From contig JAWSUV010000020.1 in assembly GCA_033549305.1 (NCBI GenBank), forward strand, positions 1 to 31,408: DNA of 31,408 nucleotides, in the 5' to 3' direction. The DNA comes from Anoxynatronum sp033549305. Its GTDB lineage: Bacteria; Bacillota; Clostridia; Peptostreptococcales; Tindalliaceae. Positions within the stretch are counted from its first letter, which is position 1. Every line of letters begins with the position of its first letter. Shown here one piece after another: positions 22,572-31,383 of this stretch. Made by a program: the position numbers and the translations under genes. Below the pieces are notes generated by a model. That model was not told the DNA's origin. It worked only from the letters and a program-made list of their open reading frames with translations, and did no database searches.

Positions 22572-23018
22572 ATGAACGAAAACCTGATTGCACCCTGCGG
22601 TATGAACTGTGGTGTGTGCATCGCCTATCTTTTTATGCAACATGATGTCAACAAACAGGGTTTTCACCGGAAGTATTGCCCGGGATGCATCCCGCGAGGA
22701 GAGCACTGCACCCACATGGGCCATCACTGTGAACTGCTGAGGAAAGGAAAGGTCCGGTTCTGCTTTGAGTGCACGGATTTCCCATGCAAGAGGCTAAAGG
22801 CATTGGACCGGCGTTACCGAAAAAAATACCACATGAGTATGATTGAAAATCTGGAAACCATTCGCCGGCATGGCATGGATGAATTCCTGAAAAAGGAAGA
22901 AGAAAAATGGCGGTGCAGGGAATGCGGCGGGGTTGTCTCCTGCCACAATGGCCTGTGCCTGGAATGCCAGATTGACACCCTGCTCCGGAACAAAAAATAT
23001 CGCTGGAACGAGGAATGA
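22572..23018 (+). CDS. DUF3795 cysteine-rich protein
   Basis: This protein of 148 residues starts at ATG 22572 after AAAGGTGA. The family pattern is clear: LIAPCGMNCGVCIAYL, then YCPGCIPRG, CELLRKGKVRFCFECTDFPCKRLKALDRRYRKKYHMS, and a final zinc-ribbon-like WRCRECGGVVSCHNGLCLEC. The many CxxC pairs suggest zinc or iron-sulfur binding. The function is unknown. The frame continues without further stop for 25 codons after the TGA at 23016-23018 (to 23095); no homology supports readthrough. Confidence 0.82.
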   Translation: MNENLIAPCGMNCGVCIAYLFMQHDVNKQGFHRKYCPGCIPRGEHCTHMGHHCELLRKGKVRFCFECTDFPCKRLKALDRRYRKKYHMSMIENLETIRRHGMDEFLKKEEEKWRCRECGGVVSCHNGLCLECQIDTLLRNKKYRWNEE

Positions 23019-23126
23019 CGAGCTGGATTCATTGAGGAAGGCAAAGAGAAGATAGCTGAATTAATCCAGGAAATGAGGATTTTAGTGGACGAATGAACAG
23101 GAGTATAGTGTGGGAAGGATCCGGAA

Positions 23127-23310
23127 ATGATCGAAATGCCTGAAGCAATAGTGCTGGCTCAGCAGATCAATGAAACGGTGAGCGGAAAAAGAATCAGGCA
23201 GGCAGTGGCAGCCCAGTCGCCCCACAAATTTGCCTGGTACCATGGTGAACCGGAAAAATACCATGAATTGCTGGCAGGTAAAGCCGTTGGTAAGTCACAG
23301 GTATCGGTGC
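23127..23310 (+). pseudogene. Fpg/Nei-type DNA glycosylase fragment
   Basis: The first 60 residues of this frame (MIEMPEAIVLAQQINETVSGKRIRQAVAAQSPHKFAWYHGEPEKYHELLAGK) match the N-terminal part of a formamidopyrimidine-DNA-glycosylase-type enzyme, including the PE following the start. The remaining 200 or so residues (H2TH and zinc finger) are absent and the frame ends at 23357. It is a 5' remnant cut by a rearrangement. Confidence 0.7.
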
Positions 23311-23398
23311 AGCTATGTTTCAGCAAGGAACATTTTCAAAAAAACCCCATGGGTTAATGGACATCAGATATGTTGTCCTTGATTATTATTGCTTTATG

Positions 23399-23566
23399 TT
23401 CTTCCTTGCTGGACTCATAGATGAATACAGACTATCGATTCATCCTGTCATTCTGGGAAAAGGAAAACCTCTATTTGTTGACTTGAACGAAAGGCAAAAT
23501 CTCAAATTAATAGACGTAAGAAAGTTCTCTTCAGGCGTTGTGCAGCTCTGTGATGATTCCTATTGA
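23399..23566 (+). pseudogene. RibD/dihydrofolate-reductase-type fragment
   Basis: The frame encodes only the C-terminal part of a RibD_C/dihydrofolate-reductase-like protein: AGLIDEYRLSIHPVILGKGKPLFVDLNERQNLKLIDVRKFSSGVVQL. The N-terminal NADPH-binding half is missing. An intact family member of different sequence lies at 24753. Confidence 0.72.
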
Positions 23567-23675
23567 TAAATCGAAACTGTTTGACAAATCCTGATAAAGG
23601 GCAACAGCGTGATTTTTCATGACAGAATGGTTGAACTGGGATGGGTGCATATGCGAGAAATTGTCGTGAGGCTAT

Positions 23676-23711
23676 AACCCTGAGAATGATTAAATCATTT
23701 TAGGGTTTTTT
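23676..23711 (+). terminator. Intrinsic terminator in the debris region
   Basis: AACCCT (23676-23681) with AGGGTT (23702-23707), plus an inner AATGAT/ATCATT helix, ends in TTTTTT. Otherwise 23567-23901 holds no gene; it may include the left flank of the insertion-sequence remnant. Confidence 0.72.
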
Positions 23712-23901
23712 AATATTGATTAAGGTGTCAAAAGCACCATAAAACACCCAGAACCCAACATTTTACAACCCCCAAATTTGCGATCATAAACCCAGGAAAT
23801 TCACCGACAAAAATGCCTTAAAAGTACTGGAAATGCTATATTTCAGGTCGATAATATGATATACTAAGCCTATATCAACGAACCCTGAAAGGTGGATTTC
23901 C

Positions 23902-24756
23902 ATGGCGTTTAAACCCAACAGCACCCAGCAGATCCATTTCGATGATGCATTCCTCAACTTACCATCCCGGGCCCAGCATTTTGTGCAGAAATCCTGGGCC
24001 ATGGGTTTTTCAGAAATTGTCTTTCCGGTCATCAACGAAAAACGGTTTGCTGTCTTGTACAGTGACAACCCGGCTTCCCGGCCGAATGCACCTGTCAACG
24101 CAGTCATTGGTTCACTGATGCTCAAAGAAATGTTTACGCTGACCGATGAGGATCTGTTGGAATCCATCCTGTGTGACGTCCGGTTTTAAGTGGCCCTTAG
24201 GGCCACCAGTTTCAAGGAACAACCCTTTAGTGACAGAACATTCAACCGGTTTCGGAAAAGATTCTATCAGCACGAACTTGAAACAGGCGAAGACCTGCTA
24301 AAAGATGAAATGGAAGCCCCGGCAGAAACCTTTGAAAAGATGGATCGCCAGGAAGAAAAAACCACCCTGGATGAAGTACAGGCACTTTTTGTATTGGACA
24401 CGGACCACAAAAAGGTCATCAAGTGTCCGGCAGGCCAGAAACCGTACAAGACACGATTCGATGAAAAACCCGGCACCTACAGAGCCTCCTTCAGTCGAGG
24501 CACCTGTGATGACTGTCCCCTGCGGGACAGATGTGGCGTCAAGTTTCTAAAGAAATTCGCTTACGTCATGGTGTCAGAAAAAATGGTGACCCGAGCAGCT
24601 TATCTTCAAAAGATGTCCTCTTACGACAGGCAAAAGACAGGCAGTCCTCAGAAAACACTATTGGAAAGACGAATCAAAGCCTTGGAGTTAGCCGGAAGGG
24701 CAATTGAACAAAGTGATTTATTGTTTGTTCATAGTGAATGGGGAGAGATCTCATGA
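23902..24756 (+). mobile_element. IS1182-like insertion sequence remnant (broken transposase)
   Basis: The first frame (23902-24189) is the transposase N-terminus: MAFKPNSTQQIHFDDAFLNL, then LPSRAQHFVQKSWA, and APVNAVIGSLMLKEMFTLTDEDLLESILCDVRF. A TAA at 24187-24189 stands where homologues have Gln (DVRFQY). The same frame then continues LRATSFKEQPFSDRTFNRFRKRFYQHELETG. After an internal deletion near 24350, which removes the catalytic core, it resumes LDTDHKKVIKCPAGQKPYKTRFDEKPGTYRASFSRGTCDDCPLRDRCG. Transposition is impossible from this copy. Its last codons overlap the start of the next gene by ATGA. Terminal inverted repeats were not resolved. Confidence 0.8.
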
Positions 24757-25292
24757 GAAAAGTAGTCCTAAATTTAGCAATAAGTTTGGATGGTTATATA
24801 TGTGACAATGATGGTGGGTTTGACTGGATAGGCGGTCATGGAGATAGTAATCTGGATACAATTGAAACTGATAATTTTGATACATTTCTTGAGTCTGTTG
24901 ACACGGTGGTCATGGGATCTATTGCATATGAAGATTGTGTGTTAACGGGTTTAGCTACTTTTGATGATAAGCAGATCATTGTAGCGACCACTCGCAAACT
25001 TGAGAGTAGAAAGAACGTGCGGTTCATTAATAAAGATATTAGCAGTGAAATTTTAAAGCTAAAAAATCAAGAAGGAAAAGATCTATTTATCTTTGGTGGA
25101 GCTGGGTTGGTGGAAAATTTAATGAATGCAGATATCATCGATAAATTCATTGTTGGCATCATACCAACTCTATTAGGCAAGGGCAGATCTTTGTTCAAAG
25201 GGACCTACAATGAAATTAAATTGCACTTAGATCGCATAACAGTTTCTGATGGCATTACGATATTGACCTATTCTAAAAGAAAACAAACTTAA
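24753..25292 (+). CDS. RibD C-terminal/dihydrofolate-reductase-like protein
   Basis: This 179-residue protein starts at ATG 24753 after GGGGAGAG. It shows the family pattern MRKVVLNLAISLDGYICDNDGGFDWIGG, VDTVVMGSIAYEDC, KDLFIFGGAGLVENLMNADIIDKFIVGIIPTLLGKGRSLF. Such stand-alone proteins bind NADPH and probably reduce small heterocycles, but true trimethoprim-sensitive DHFR activity is not expected. The gene is noticeably more AT-rich than the left two thirds of the window, suggesting transfer with the neighbouring element. Its stop overlaps the convergent TetR gene by 4 bp. Confidence 0.85.
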   Translation: MRKVVLNLAISLDGYICDNDGGFDWIGGHGDSNLDTIETDNFDTFLESVDTVVMGSIAYEDCVLTGLATFDDKQIIVATTRKLESRKNVRFINKDISSEILKLKNQEGKDLFIFGGAGLVENLMNADIIDKFIVGIIPTLLGKGRSLFKGTYNEIKLHLDRITVSDGITILTYSKRKQT

Positions 25293-25861
25293 TCACCCGA
25301 TCCAAATAACCCATAGAAGAACAACTCACCTAAATCACTCTGCACCTTTTTGTTCAGGTTTGCTTGCAGGGCCTTACTAATGGCGTTGATGTAAATTAAT
25401 ATCGACTCAGAGGAAAGATCTTTATCCAGTGATCCCTCGCGTTTTCCCTGATCGATGAGCTTCATAAAGAGAGGGATGGTTTTGTTTTCCCCATATTCAT
25501 CGAGAAACTTCAGAATTTGCGGGTCCTTGATAAACTCAATCTGGTTAAAGATCTCATTAAAGTGATTACCAGATTCAATGGACACTTGCCGCATCGTAGT
25601 GACCTTTTCCTTAAATGTCAAATCGCTTTCAACCAACTCATCCAAATCACTCATAATATCATCCATCATTTTAAAGAAAGCCTGCCTTGCCAGGTTTTCT
25701 TTGCTTTCAAAAAAGTTATAGATACTCACTTGGGAAACACTGGCCTGATCGGCAATTTCAGCAATACTCACATTTTTGATGCCGTGCATTGAAAAAAGCT
25801 GGAGCGCTGCCTTTAAAATGTCTTTCTTCTTATTTTCCCTGCGAAGTTCAAATCCATTCAT
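25289..25861 (-). CDS. TetR-family repressor, probable regulator of the rph-like operon
   Basis: This protein of about 190 residues has the TetR N-terminal helix-turn-helix: KKKDILKAALQLFSMHGIKNVSIAEIADQASVSQVSIYNFFESKENL. A variable ligand domain follows. ATG 25861 is preferred over a GTG at 25870 because of the GAGG spacing. It is divergent from the rifampin-phosphotransferase-like gene, and a perfect 10-bp inverted repeat overlaps that gene's promoter. It most likely represses the phosphotransferase-MFS operon until a drug binds. This is inference from arrangement. Confidence 0.85.
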   Translation of the reverse strand: MNGFELRRENKKKDILKAALQLFSMHGIKNVSIAEIADQASVSQVSIYNFFESKENLARQAFFKMMDDIMSDLDELVESDLTFKEKVTTMRQVSIESGNHFNEIFNQIEFIKDPQILKFLDEYGENKTIPLFMKLIDQGKREGSLDKDLSSESILIYINAISKALQANLNKKVQSDLGELFFYGLFGSGD

Positions 25862-25928
25862 GTCATTCACCTCAACCTAAGTGTATCAAAAATTGTGAAA
25901 TATATCAAGAAAATAGTTCATAAAACCA

Positions 25929-25984
25929 TTGACATCATGGACTATAAGGTATAATATGAAATATATAGAAGAATTATTTCATAT
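25929..25984 (+). promoter_or_regulatory. Promoter and palindromic operator of the rph-like operon
   Basis: TTGACA (25929-25934) is followed 17 bp later by TAATAT (25952-25957), or 15 bp later by TATAAT (25950-25955). ATATGAAATA (25954-25963) and TATTTCATAT (25975-25984) form a perfect inverted repeat with an 11-bp spacer covering the -10 and start region, a likely TetR operator. Confidence 0.7.
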
Positions 25985-26002
25985 TTATCTGGAGGGATTT
26001 GT

Positions 26003-28630
26003 ATGAACACATATGTGCTAGCGTTCAATGAAATTGATAAAACAAACCTGATGGAGGTTGGCGGAAAAGGACTGCATTTGGGGGAACTCTCCAAATTGGA
26101 AGGCATTATGGTGCCGGATGGTTTTTGTGTCACCGCTGAAGCATACAAAAACGCAGTGGTGCATCATCACGAATTCAGCGCATTGTTAGAGCAACTGTCC
26201 CTGCTGAAAGCCAGCGACATCGGAAAGATTGGGGACATCAGCAAGAAGATGCGTCAAGTCATTGAAGAAACAGAAATAGCTGAAGAAATAAAACAGGAAA
26301 TCACCGCATCCATTGTGAGGTTTGGTGATCATAAAGCCTACGCCATACGTTCCAGTGCAACCGCTGAAGACTTGCCCCTGGCTTCCTTTGCCGGGCAGCA
26401 GGACACCTACCTGAACATCATGGGCATCGAATCCATTCTACATCACATTAAAAAATGCTGGGCGTCCCTGTTCACAGACCGGGCTGTCATTTATCGCATA
26501 CAAAATGGATACGATCACCAAAAAGTATTTTTGTCCGTAGTGGTGCAGGAAATGATATTCCCTGAAGCTTCCGGCATTCTGTTCACAGCAGACCCTGTCA
26601 CATTCAACCGTCATGTGCTTTCCATTGATGCCAGCTTTGGTCTGGGTGAAGCCCTGGTGTCAGGCATCGTCAACGCAGACAATTATAAAGTGCGGGACGG
26701 AAAGATCATTGATAAGAAAATTTCAGTAAAAGAGCGGGCAATCAGTCCGCTGAAACTGGGTGGTACAGTGGAAAGTGACATTGAAGAAGAAAAGCAAACA
26801 CAGCAAACCTTAACGGATGAACAGATTTTACAACTGGAGTCAATGGGAAGACACATTGAGTCATACTTCGGACATCCCCAAGACATTGAATGGTGCCTTT
26901 TTGAGGGAGGTTTCTACATTCTTCAAAGCCGACCCATCACCACCCTATACCCCTTGCCGGCATCCGGTGATGCAAAGAACCGTATCTATCTTTCCTTGGG
27001 ACATCTGCAGATGATGACTGAAGACATCAAGCCCCTGGGGATCTCCTTTTGCCAAATGCTGTCATTCTGGTTTGGGCAAAACCTGACGCCAGCCGGCGGC
27101 AGGTTGTTCATCGATGCAACCTATGACCTGGCTTCGCCCATTAGCAGGAAGGTACTCATAGCCAGTACCGGAAATGCAGACACCCTCATGAAAAATGCCA
27201 TGCTGAACCTGATGAAGCGCAAAGAATTTGTCAAAAAACTGCCAAGAGGTAAAACATCCATCAACGCAGGCTCAGGCGCTTTGTCCTGGATTATTCCGGC
27301 CATAAAAGTGTACTGGAGGAATGATGAAAAAGCCGTTGAAACCCTCATCGCTTACAACGAAAAACAAATCGAAGACATGGAAAAGAAGATCAACACCCTG
27401 TCAGGCGACGACCTGTTTGCATTCATTGAAAAAGATACAGTGCAACTAAAGGCTGTGCTGACTGGCCGGGAAAACATGAAAATGATGGTGGTTGGAGGGT
27501 TTGTATCCAACTGGCTAAGCAAAAATTTGGGGAAATGGCTGGGCGAAAAAGGAGCCGTCGATGTGCTTGCCAAATCAGCAAGAAACAATGTGACCACTGA
27601 AATGGGGTTTGCACTTTTAGACATCGCAGACAAGGCGCGGCAATACCCAGAGGTGATTGATTATTTACACCATCCCTCAGAAGAGACCTTCTTTGAAGAC
27701 CTGTCAAGGGTGGAGGGCGGAGAAGAAGTGGGAGCAGCAATCAGGGATTTTCTTGATAAATACGGTATGCGCTGCCCGGGCGAGATCGACATCACAAAGA
27801 CACGTTGGAGTGAAGTACCAACGATGATAATCCCCATGATTCTCAGCAACATATCAAGGGTTGATCAGGGTTCCAGCAGTACCTGGTATGAACAGGGACG
27901 GCAGGAAGCCCTGGCGAAGGAACAGGAGCTTTTACGCCGGCTGGAACAACTACCCGGCGGCAAGAGAAAAGCCAAAAGAACAAAGAAGATGATTTCAGTT
28001 TTTCGAAATGTCATTGGTTTCAGGGAATATCCCAAGTACTCTTTCATCAAACGTTTCCAGATTTATAAAACAGCCCTGCTGAAGGAGGCCCATGCATTAA
28101 TGGAAAAGGGGCTCATTAAAGAAGCGGAGGATGTCTACTACCTGTCTTTTGAGGAATTCAGAAATGCGGTTCACACACAAGCGCTGGATGATAGCCTCAT
28201 TGCCCAGCGCAAAGAAGCGTACAAGCAATATGAAAAAATGACACCACCCAGGGTCATGACCTCTGAGGGGGAAGTGATCTCGGGCGCATACAACAAGGAA
28301 CATGTGCCTGAAGGGGCTTTGGTGGGTGTACCGGTTTCGTCGGGCATCATTGAAGGAACAGCAAGGGTCGTGTTGAAGCTGGAAGATGCAATCATTGAAG
28401 AAGGAGACATTTTAGTGGCTGCCTTTACGGACCCCAGCTGGACACCCTTGTTCGTTTCCATCAAAGGGCTGGTGACAGAAGTGGGAGGGTTAATGACCCA
28501 CGGCGCTATTGTGACCCGGGAGTACGGTATACCTGCAGTGGTGGGGGTGGAAAATGCCACCACCTTCATTCAAGACGGTCAGCGAATCCGTGTGAATGGC
28601 ACAGAGGGGTATGTGGAAATAATCGAATGA
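26003..28630 (+). CDS. rph: Rifampin phosphotransferase-like enzyme
   Basis: This 875-residue protein matches the rifamycin-inactivating phosphotransferase layout. There is an N-terminal ATP-grasp (PPDK-type) domain with VGGKGLHLGELSKLEGIMVPDGFCVT, RSSATAEDLPLASFAGQQDTYLN and LSIDASFGLGEALVSGIV. A long central antibiotic-binding region (about 320-780) follows. At the C-terminus is the phosphohistidine swivel domain GGLMTHGAIVTREYGIPAVVGVENAT with catalytic His833. Length and domain order differ from PEP synthase, which lacks this central region and has a C-terminal PEP-binding barrel. The enzyme would phosphorylate rifamycins with ATP, yielding AMP and phosphate. It starts after GGAGGG and overlies a TetR-type operator. 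Activity on rifampin itself is inferred from family resemblance. Confidence 0.87.
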   Translation: MNTYVLAFNEIDKTNLMEVGGKGLHLGELSKLEGIMVPDGFCVTAEAYKNAVVHHHEFSALLEQLSLLKASDIGKIGDISKKMRQVIEETEIAEEIKQEITASIVRFGDHKAYAIRSSATAEDLPLASFAGQQDTYLNIMGIESILHHIKKCWASLFTDRAVIYRIQNGYDHQKVFLSVVVQEMIFPEASGILFTADPVTFNRHVLSIDASFGLGEALVSGIVNADNYKVRDGKIIDKKISVKERAISPLKLGGTVESDIEEEKQTQQTLTDEQILQLESMGRHIESYFGHPQDIEWCLFEGGFYILQSRPITTLYPLPASGDAKNRIYLSLGHLQMMTEDIKPLGISFCQMLSFWFGQNLTPAGGRLFIDATYDLASPISRKVLIASTGNADTLMKNAMLNLMKRKEFVKKLPRGKTSINAGSGALSWIIPAIKVYWRNDEKAVETLIAYNEKQIEDMEKKINTLSGDDLFAFIEKDTVQLKAVLTGRENMKMMVVGGFVSNWLSKNLGKWLGEKGAVDVLAKSARNNVTTEMGFALLDIADKARQYPEVIDYLHHPSEETFFEDLSRVEGGEEVGAAIRDFLDKYGMRCPGEIDITKTRWSEVPTMIIPMILSNISRVDQGSSSTWYEQGRQEALAKEQELLRRLEQLPGGKRKAKRTKKMISVFRNVIGFREYPKYSFIKRFQIYKTALLKEAHALMEKGLIKEAEDVYYLSFEEFRNAVHTQALDDSLIAQRKEAYKQYEKMTPPRVMTSEGEVISGAYNKEHVPEGALVGVPVSSGIIEGTARVVLKLEDAIIEEGDILVAAFTDPSWTPLFVSIKGLVTEVGGLMTHGAIVTREYGIPAVVGVENATTFIQDGQRIRVNGTEGYVEIIE

Positions 28631-28640
28631 GGTAACGCAT

Positions 28641-29918
28641 ATGAACGCAAAAGGAGAAAAGAAGCCTTTAAATAAAAACGTCATATTGTACTTGGGGGGA
28701 AGGGTTGTGTCTGACACAGGCACCAGCATCCAGATGATGATCATGCCACTCTACATCATTGATATGGGTGGGTCAGCCGCAACCATAGGCCTGTTTGCCT
28801 TCTTATCGTTACTGCCGGCACTCCTCGTCTATCCATTTGCTGGTGTGATTGGAGACCGGATGAACCGGAAAAAAATCATGGTTGCCACAGACCTGCTCAG
28901 TGGGGGAGTCATTCTAGGCTTGGGGTTGATGTCCCATTGGGGCCTGATGAGACTCCCCCTTTTATTGGTGGTGCAGGCTATGATCTCCTTGCTTAATGGG
29001 CTGTTTGAACCTGCCACACGAGGGATGCTGCCCCAGCTGGTGAATAAGGATGAATTGACCCGGTCCAATGCCAGGGTTGCCGCTGCCAGGAGTGGGTCTG
29101 TACTGTTGGGGCCGGTCATAGGAGCAGCCTTGTATGCACATGTGGGTGTAACCACAGTGTTTTTTGTAAACGGGCTTTCATTCTTATTGTCAGGCATCAG
29201 TGAGACGATGATCCGCTACACCCATTACCCTCAGAAAGTAACAGCAGGGGTCGGTGGAATGATGCATGACCTAATGGAAGGGGTAAAGTTTGTCGTTAAC
29301 AATCATCTAATTCGCAAGCTGAGCTATTTTCTGCTGGTCATTTATTTTGTGATACAACCAGTGTTCAGCGTCATGCTGCCACTCTTCTTTAAGGGGAGTT
29401 TATCCTATTCAGACACATATTACGGCTATTTGCAAACAGTCGTAATAGCAGGTGCACTTCTGGGCAGCATTTTGGTGGGTTATTTGTTTGGCAGGAAAGA
29501 AAAAAAAGAGCAGATGACAACCCCGCTTATGGCAGGCTGCACCTTGCTCTTCATCGCAATGGGATTGTTTTCCATCTTGCTCTTTCCAGTCAGTTTAACA
29601 ACACTGGGAAATGACACACGCCTCTATTTTGTTCTATTGGCAGGGGTGCTGGCACTTTTCAGCGGTGGATCCATGTTTATCTCTGTGCCGGTGCAAACGT
29701 ATATACAACAGGCAACACCCAATGAATATATGTCCCGGGTCTTTTCCCTGGTGAGCATGATTTCTCGTGGAGGAATTCCCCTTGGCGCGTTGTTATTCGG
29801 CCTGATTCTGGAAAAGGCTGCCATGCACTGGACGGTACTGATCACGACTATACTGATGACAATTACCATGGTCATCTTTTTAACGTCACTCTCAAAAACA
29901 GAGGGAGTGAGTCGATGA
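28641..29918 (+). CDS. MFS efflux transporter
   Basis: This 425-residue protein has about twelve hydrophobic helices. It shows the MFS loop motif GVIGDRMNRKKIMVATDLLSG between helices 2 and 3, and further family features such as FEPATRGMLPQLVNKDELTRSNA, typical of the MFS_3/macrolide-efflux (MefA-like) and EntS-type exporters. It begins 10 bp after the phosphotransferase stop with GAGGTAA upstream, so the two are co-transcribed. It probably exports a drug or its modified form. Its stop overlaps a following ATG (29915), the start of a truncated 15-codon ORF. Confidence 0.88.
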   Translation: MNAKGEKKPLNKNVILYLGGRVVSDTGTSIQMMIMPLYIIDMGGSAATIGLFAFLSLLPALLVYPFAGVIGDRMNRKKIMVATDLLSGGVILGLGLMSHWGLMRLPLLLVVQAMISLLNGLFEPATRGMLPQLVNKDELTRSNARVAAARSGSVLLGPVIGAALYAHVGVTTVFFVNGLSFLLSGISETMIRYTHYPQKVTAGVGGMMHDLMEGVKFVVNNHLIRKLSYFLLVIYFVIQPVFSVMLPLFFKGSLSYSDTYYGYLQTVVIAGALLGSILVGYLFGRKEKKEQMTTPLMAGCTLLFIAMGLFSILLFPVSLTTLGNDTRLYFVLLAGVLALFSGGSMFISVPVQTYIQQATPNEYMSRVFSLVSMISRGGIPLGALLFGLILEKAAMHWTVLITTILMTITMVIFLTSLSKTEGVSR

Positions 29919-29933
29919 ACAGTCAAAAAGAAA

Positions 29934-30212
29934 GGTGGACCGAAAGAATGCTATACCTTTGATCAAAAAAGTGGTAATGTGTGTAATGGGAACGCCAATG
30001 GATACAGGCTGTCAACAGACGCAGAGTGGCAGTATGCCTGTAAAGCGATATCTTCTGTTTATAGATATGGCAAGACCGGGAAAATAGCCTTGTATGATGA
30101 GAATTCGGAAGGAAGGGGTCATCAGGCGGGTAAAAAACAGCTCAATAAATGGGGATGATATGATATGCTGAGAAACATATGGGAATGGTGCTGGGATTTG
30201 TATAATGGAAAA
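29934..30212 (+). pseudogene. Formylglycine-generating-enzyme (FGE/SUMF1) family fragment
   Basis: The frame reads ECYTFDQKSGNVCNGNANGYRLSTDAEWQYACKA, then KIALYDENSEGRGHQAGKKQLNKWG, a TGA stop at 30156-30158, and in the same frame YDMLRNIWEWCWDLYNG. This is the C-terminal half of an FGE-sulfatase-type domain, with LSTDAEW for the usual LPTEAEW and NIWEWCWD for NVWEWCWD. The N-terminal half and the end are missing. It is dead, and sits in what is otherwise a 317-bp gap. Confidence 0.8.
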
Positions 30213-30235
30213 TACCTAATTTTAGGAGGAAAACC

Positions 30236-31342
30236 ATGAAATATGATCAACTGGACACACCGTCGCTGCTGATCGACCGTGAGATTCTAACGGACAACCT
30301 GAAGTTTATGCAGGCATACGCGGACCGCAGCCATGTGGCCCTTCGGCCGCATACAAAAACCCATAAAATGCCCCACATTGCCAACATGCAGCTGGAGATG
30401 GGAGCGAAAGGGATTACTGTTGCCAAAATCGGTGAAGCAGAGGTGATGGCGGAAAACGGCATCAATGATATTTTCATTGCCAATGAAATCATCGGCGATC
30501 AAAAATTCCAGCGGATTGTCAGGTTATCGGAGACGATCGATGTTTCATTCGGGGTGGACACGCCCTGCCAGGTGGAAGCGGCGGAAAGGATTTTTGCAGC
30601 TGCAGGTAAAAACGCACAGGTGCTGATTGAAATAGAAGTGGGAGAGAAGCGCTCGGGCATCATTGAAGAAACCGACTTTATTCAGCTGCTGGAAGCAATT
30701 AAATCGTCGCCCCATGTTCATTTTAAAGGCCTTTTCTCACACGATGGTCACAGCTACAGTGCTGCCAGCATTGAAGAGTGCTGCAGGATCTCCATGGAGG
30801 CTCAACGAAGAACCCTGCATTTTGCGGAGATTGCCAGGGAACAGGGGATGAACCCTGAAGTGGTGAGCATTGGCTCAACACCACCGCAAATGAACCAGTG
30901 CCAGATTCTTCCCGGCATTACAGAGATCCGTCCAGGGACATACGCGCTGATGGATGCTTCCCAGGGGAACGCCATCGGAAGTCATCAGCGATGTGCAGCC
31001 ACTGTTTTGGCCTCGGTGATCAGCCGGCCGACTTCGGAACGTGTGATCCTTGATGTAGGGGCTAAAGGGATCACCAAGCAGGAACGGACAGCGGGGATTT
31101 GTGCGGTGCAGGGCAAAGGGCTGATCGTCGAATATCCAGGGGTCTTCATCCACGATGTCTATGACGAACATGCGATCATTTACCATCAGGATTTCCGTGA
31201 GAAGGTTAAGGTTGGTGAAAAAGTGCGCATCATTCCGGTGCACATCTGTCCGGTGTGCAACCTGTATGACAGCGCTGTGCTTGTTTCGGGAGAAGAAGTG
31301 ATTGAGGAGATTCCGATCCTGTGCCGCGGGAAACTGCAGTGA
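30236..31342 (+). CDS. D-threonine aldolase / D-serine dehydratase-like PLP enzyme (alanine racemase N-terminal fold)
   Basis: This 368-residue fold-type III PLP enzyme starts after TAGGAGG. LDTPSLLIDREILTDNLKFMQ opens the barrel, and RPHTKTHKMPHIA carries the PLP-lysine region. SIGSTPP and TEIRPGTYALMD are phosphate-binding and family blocks. The C-terminal domain ends VHICPVCNLYDSAVLVSGE, with the His and Cys that bind the active-site metal in D-serine dehydratases and D-threonine aldolases of this family. It acts on D-hydroxy amino acids; which one cannot be told. A further gene starts 40 bp downstream. Confidence 0.88.
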   Translation: MKYDQLDTPSLLIDREILTDNLKFMQAYADRSHVALRPHTKTHKMPHIANMQLEMGAKGITVAKIGEAEVMAENGINDIFIANEIIGDQKFQRIVRLSETIDVSFGVDTPCQVEAAERIFAAAGKNAQVLIEIEVGEKRSGIIEETDFIQLLEAIKSSPHVHFKGLFSHDGHSYSAASIEECCRISMEAQRRTLHFAEIAREQGMNPEVVSIGSTPPQMNQCQILPGITEIRPGTYALMDASQGNAIGSHQRCAATVLASVISRPTSERVILDVGAKGITKQERTAGICAVQGKGLIVEYPGVFIHDVYDEHAIIYHQDFREKVKVGEKVRIIPVHICPVCNLYDSAVLVSGEEVIEEIPILCRGKLQ

Positions 31343-31383
31343 AAAAAGGATCCAGTCATTTTGGAGGATCTGGAGGTGTCAAC

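Noticed and set aside
23016..23095. In-frame continuation past the TGA of the DUF3795 gene, considered as selenocysteine readthrough
   Set aside because: No stem-loop directly after the TGA was evident and the extension falls outside the conserved domain; chance open frame is more likely.
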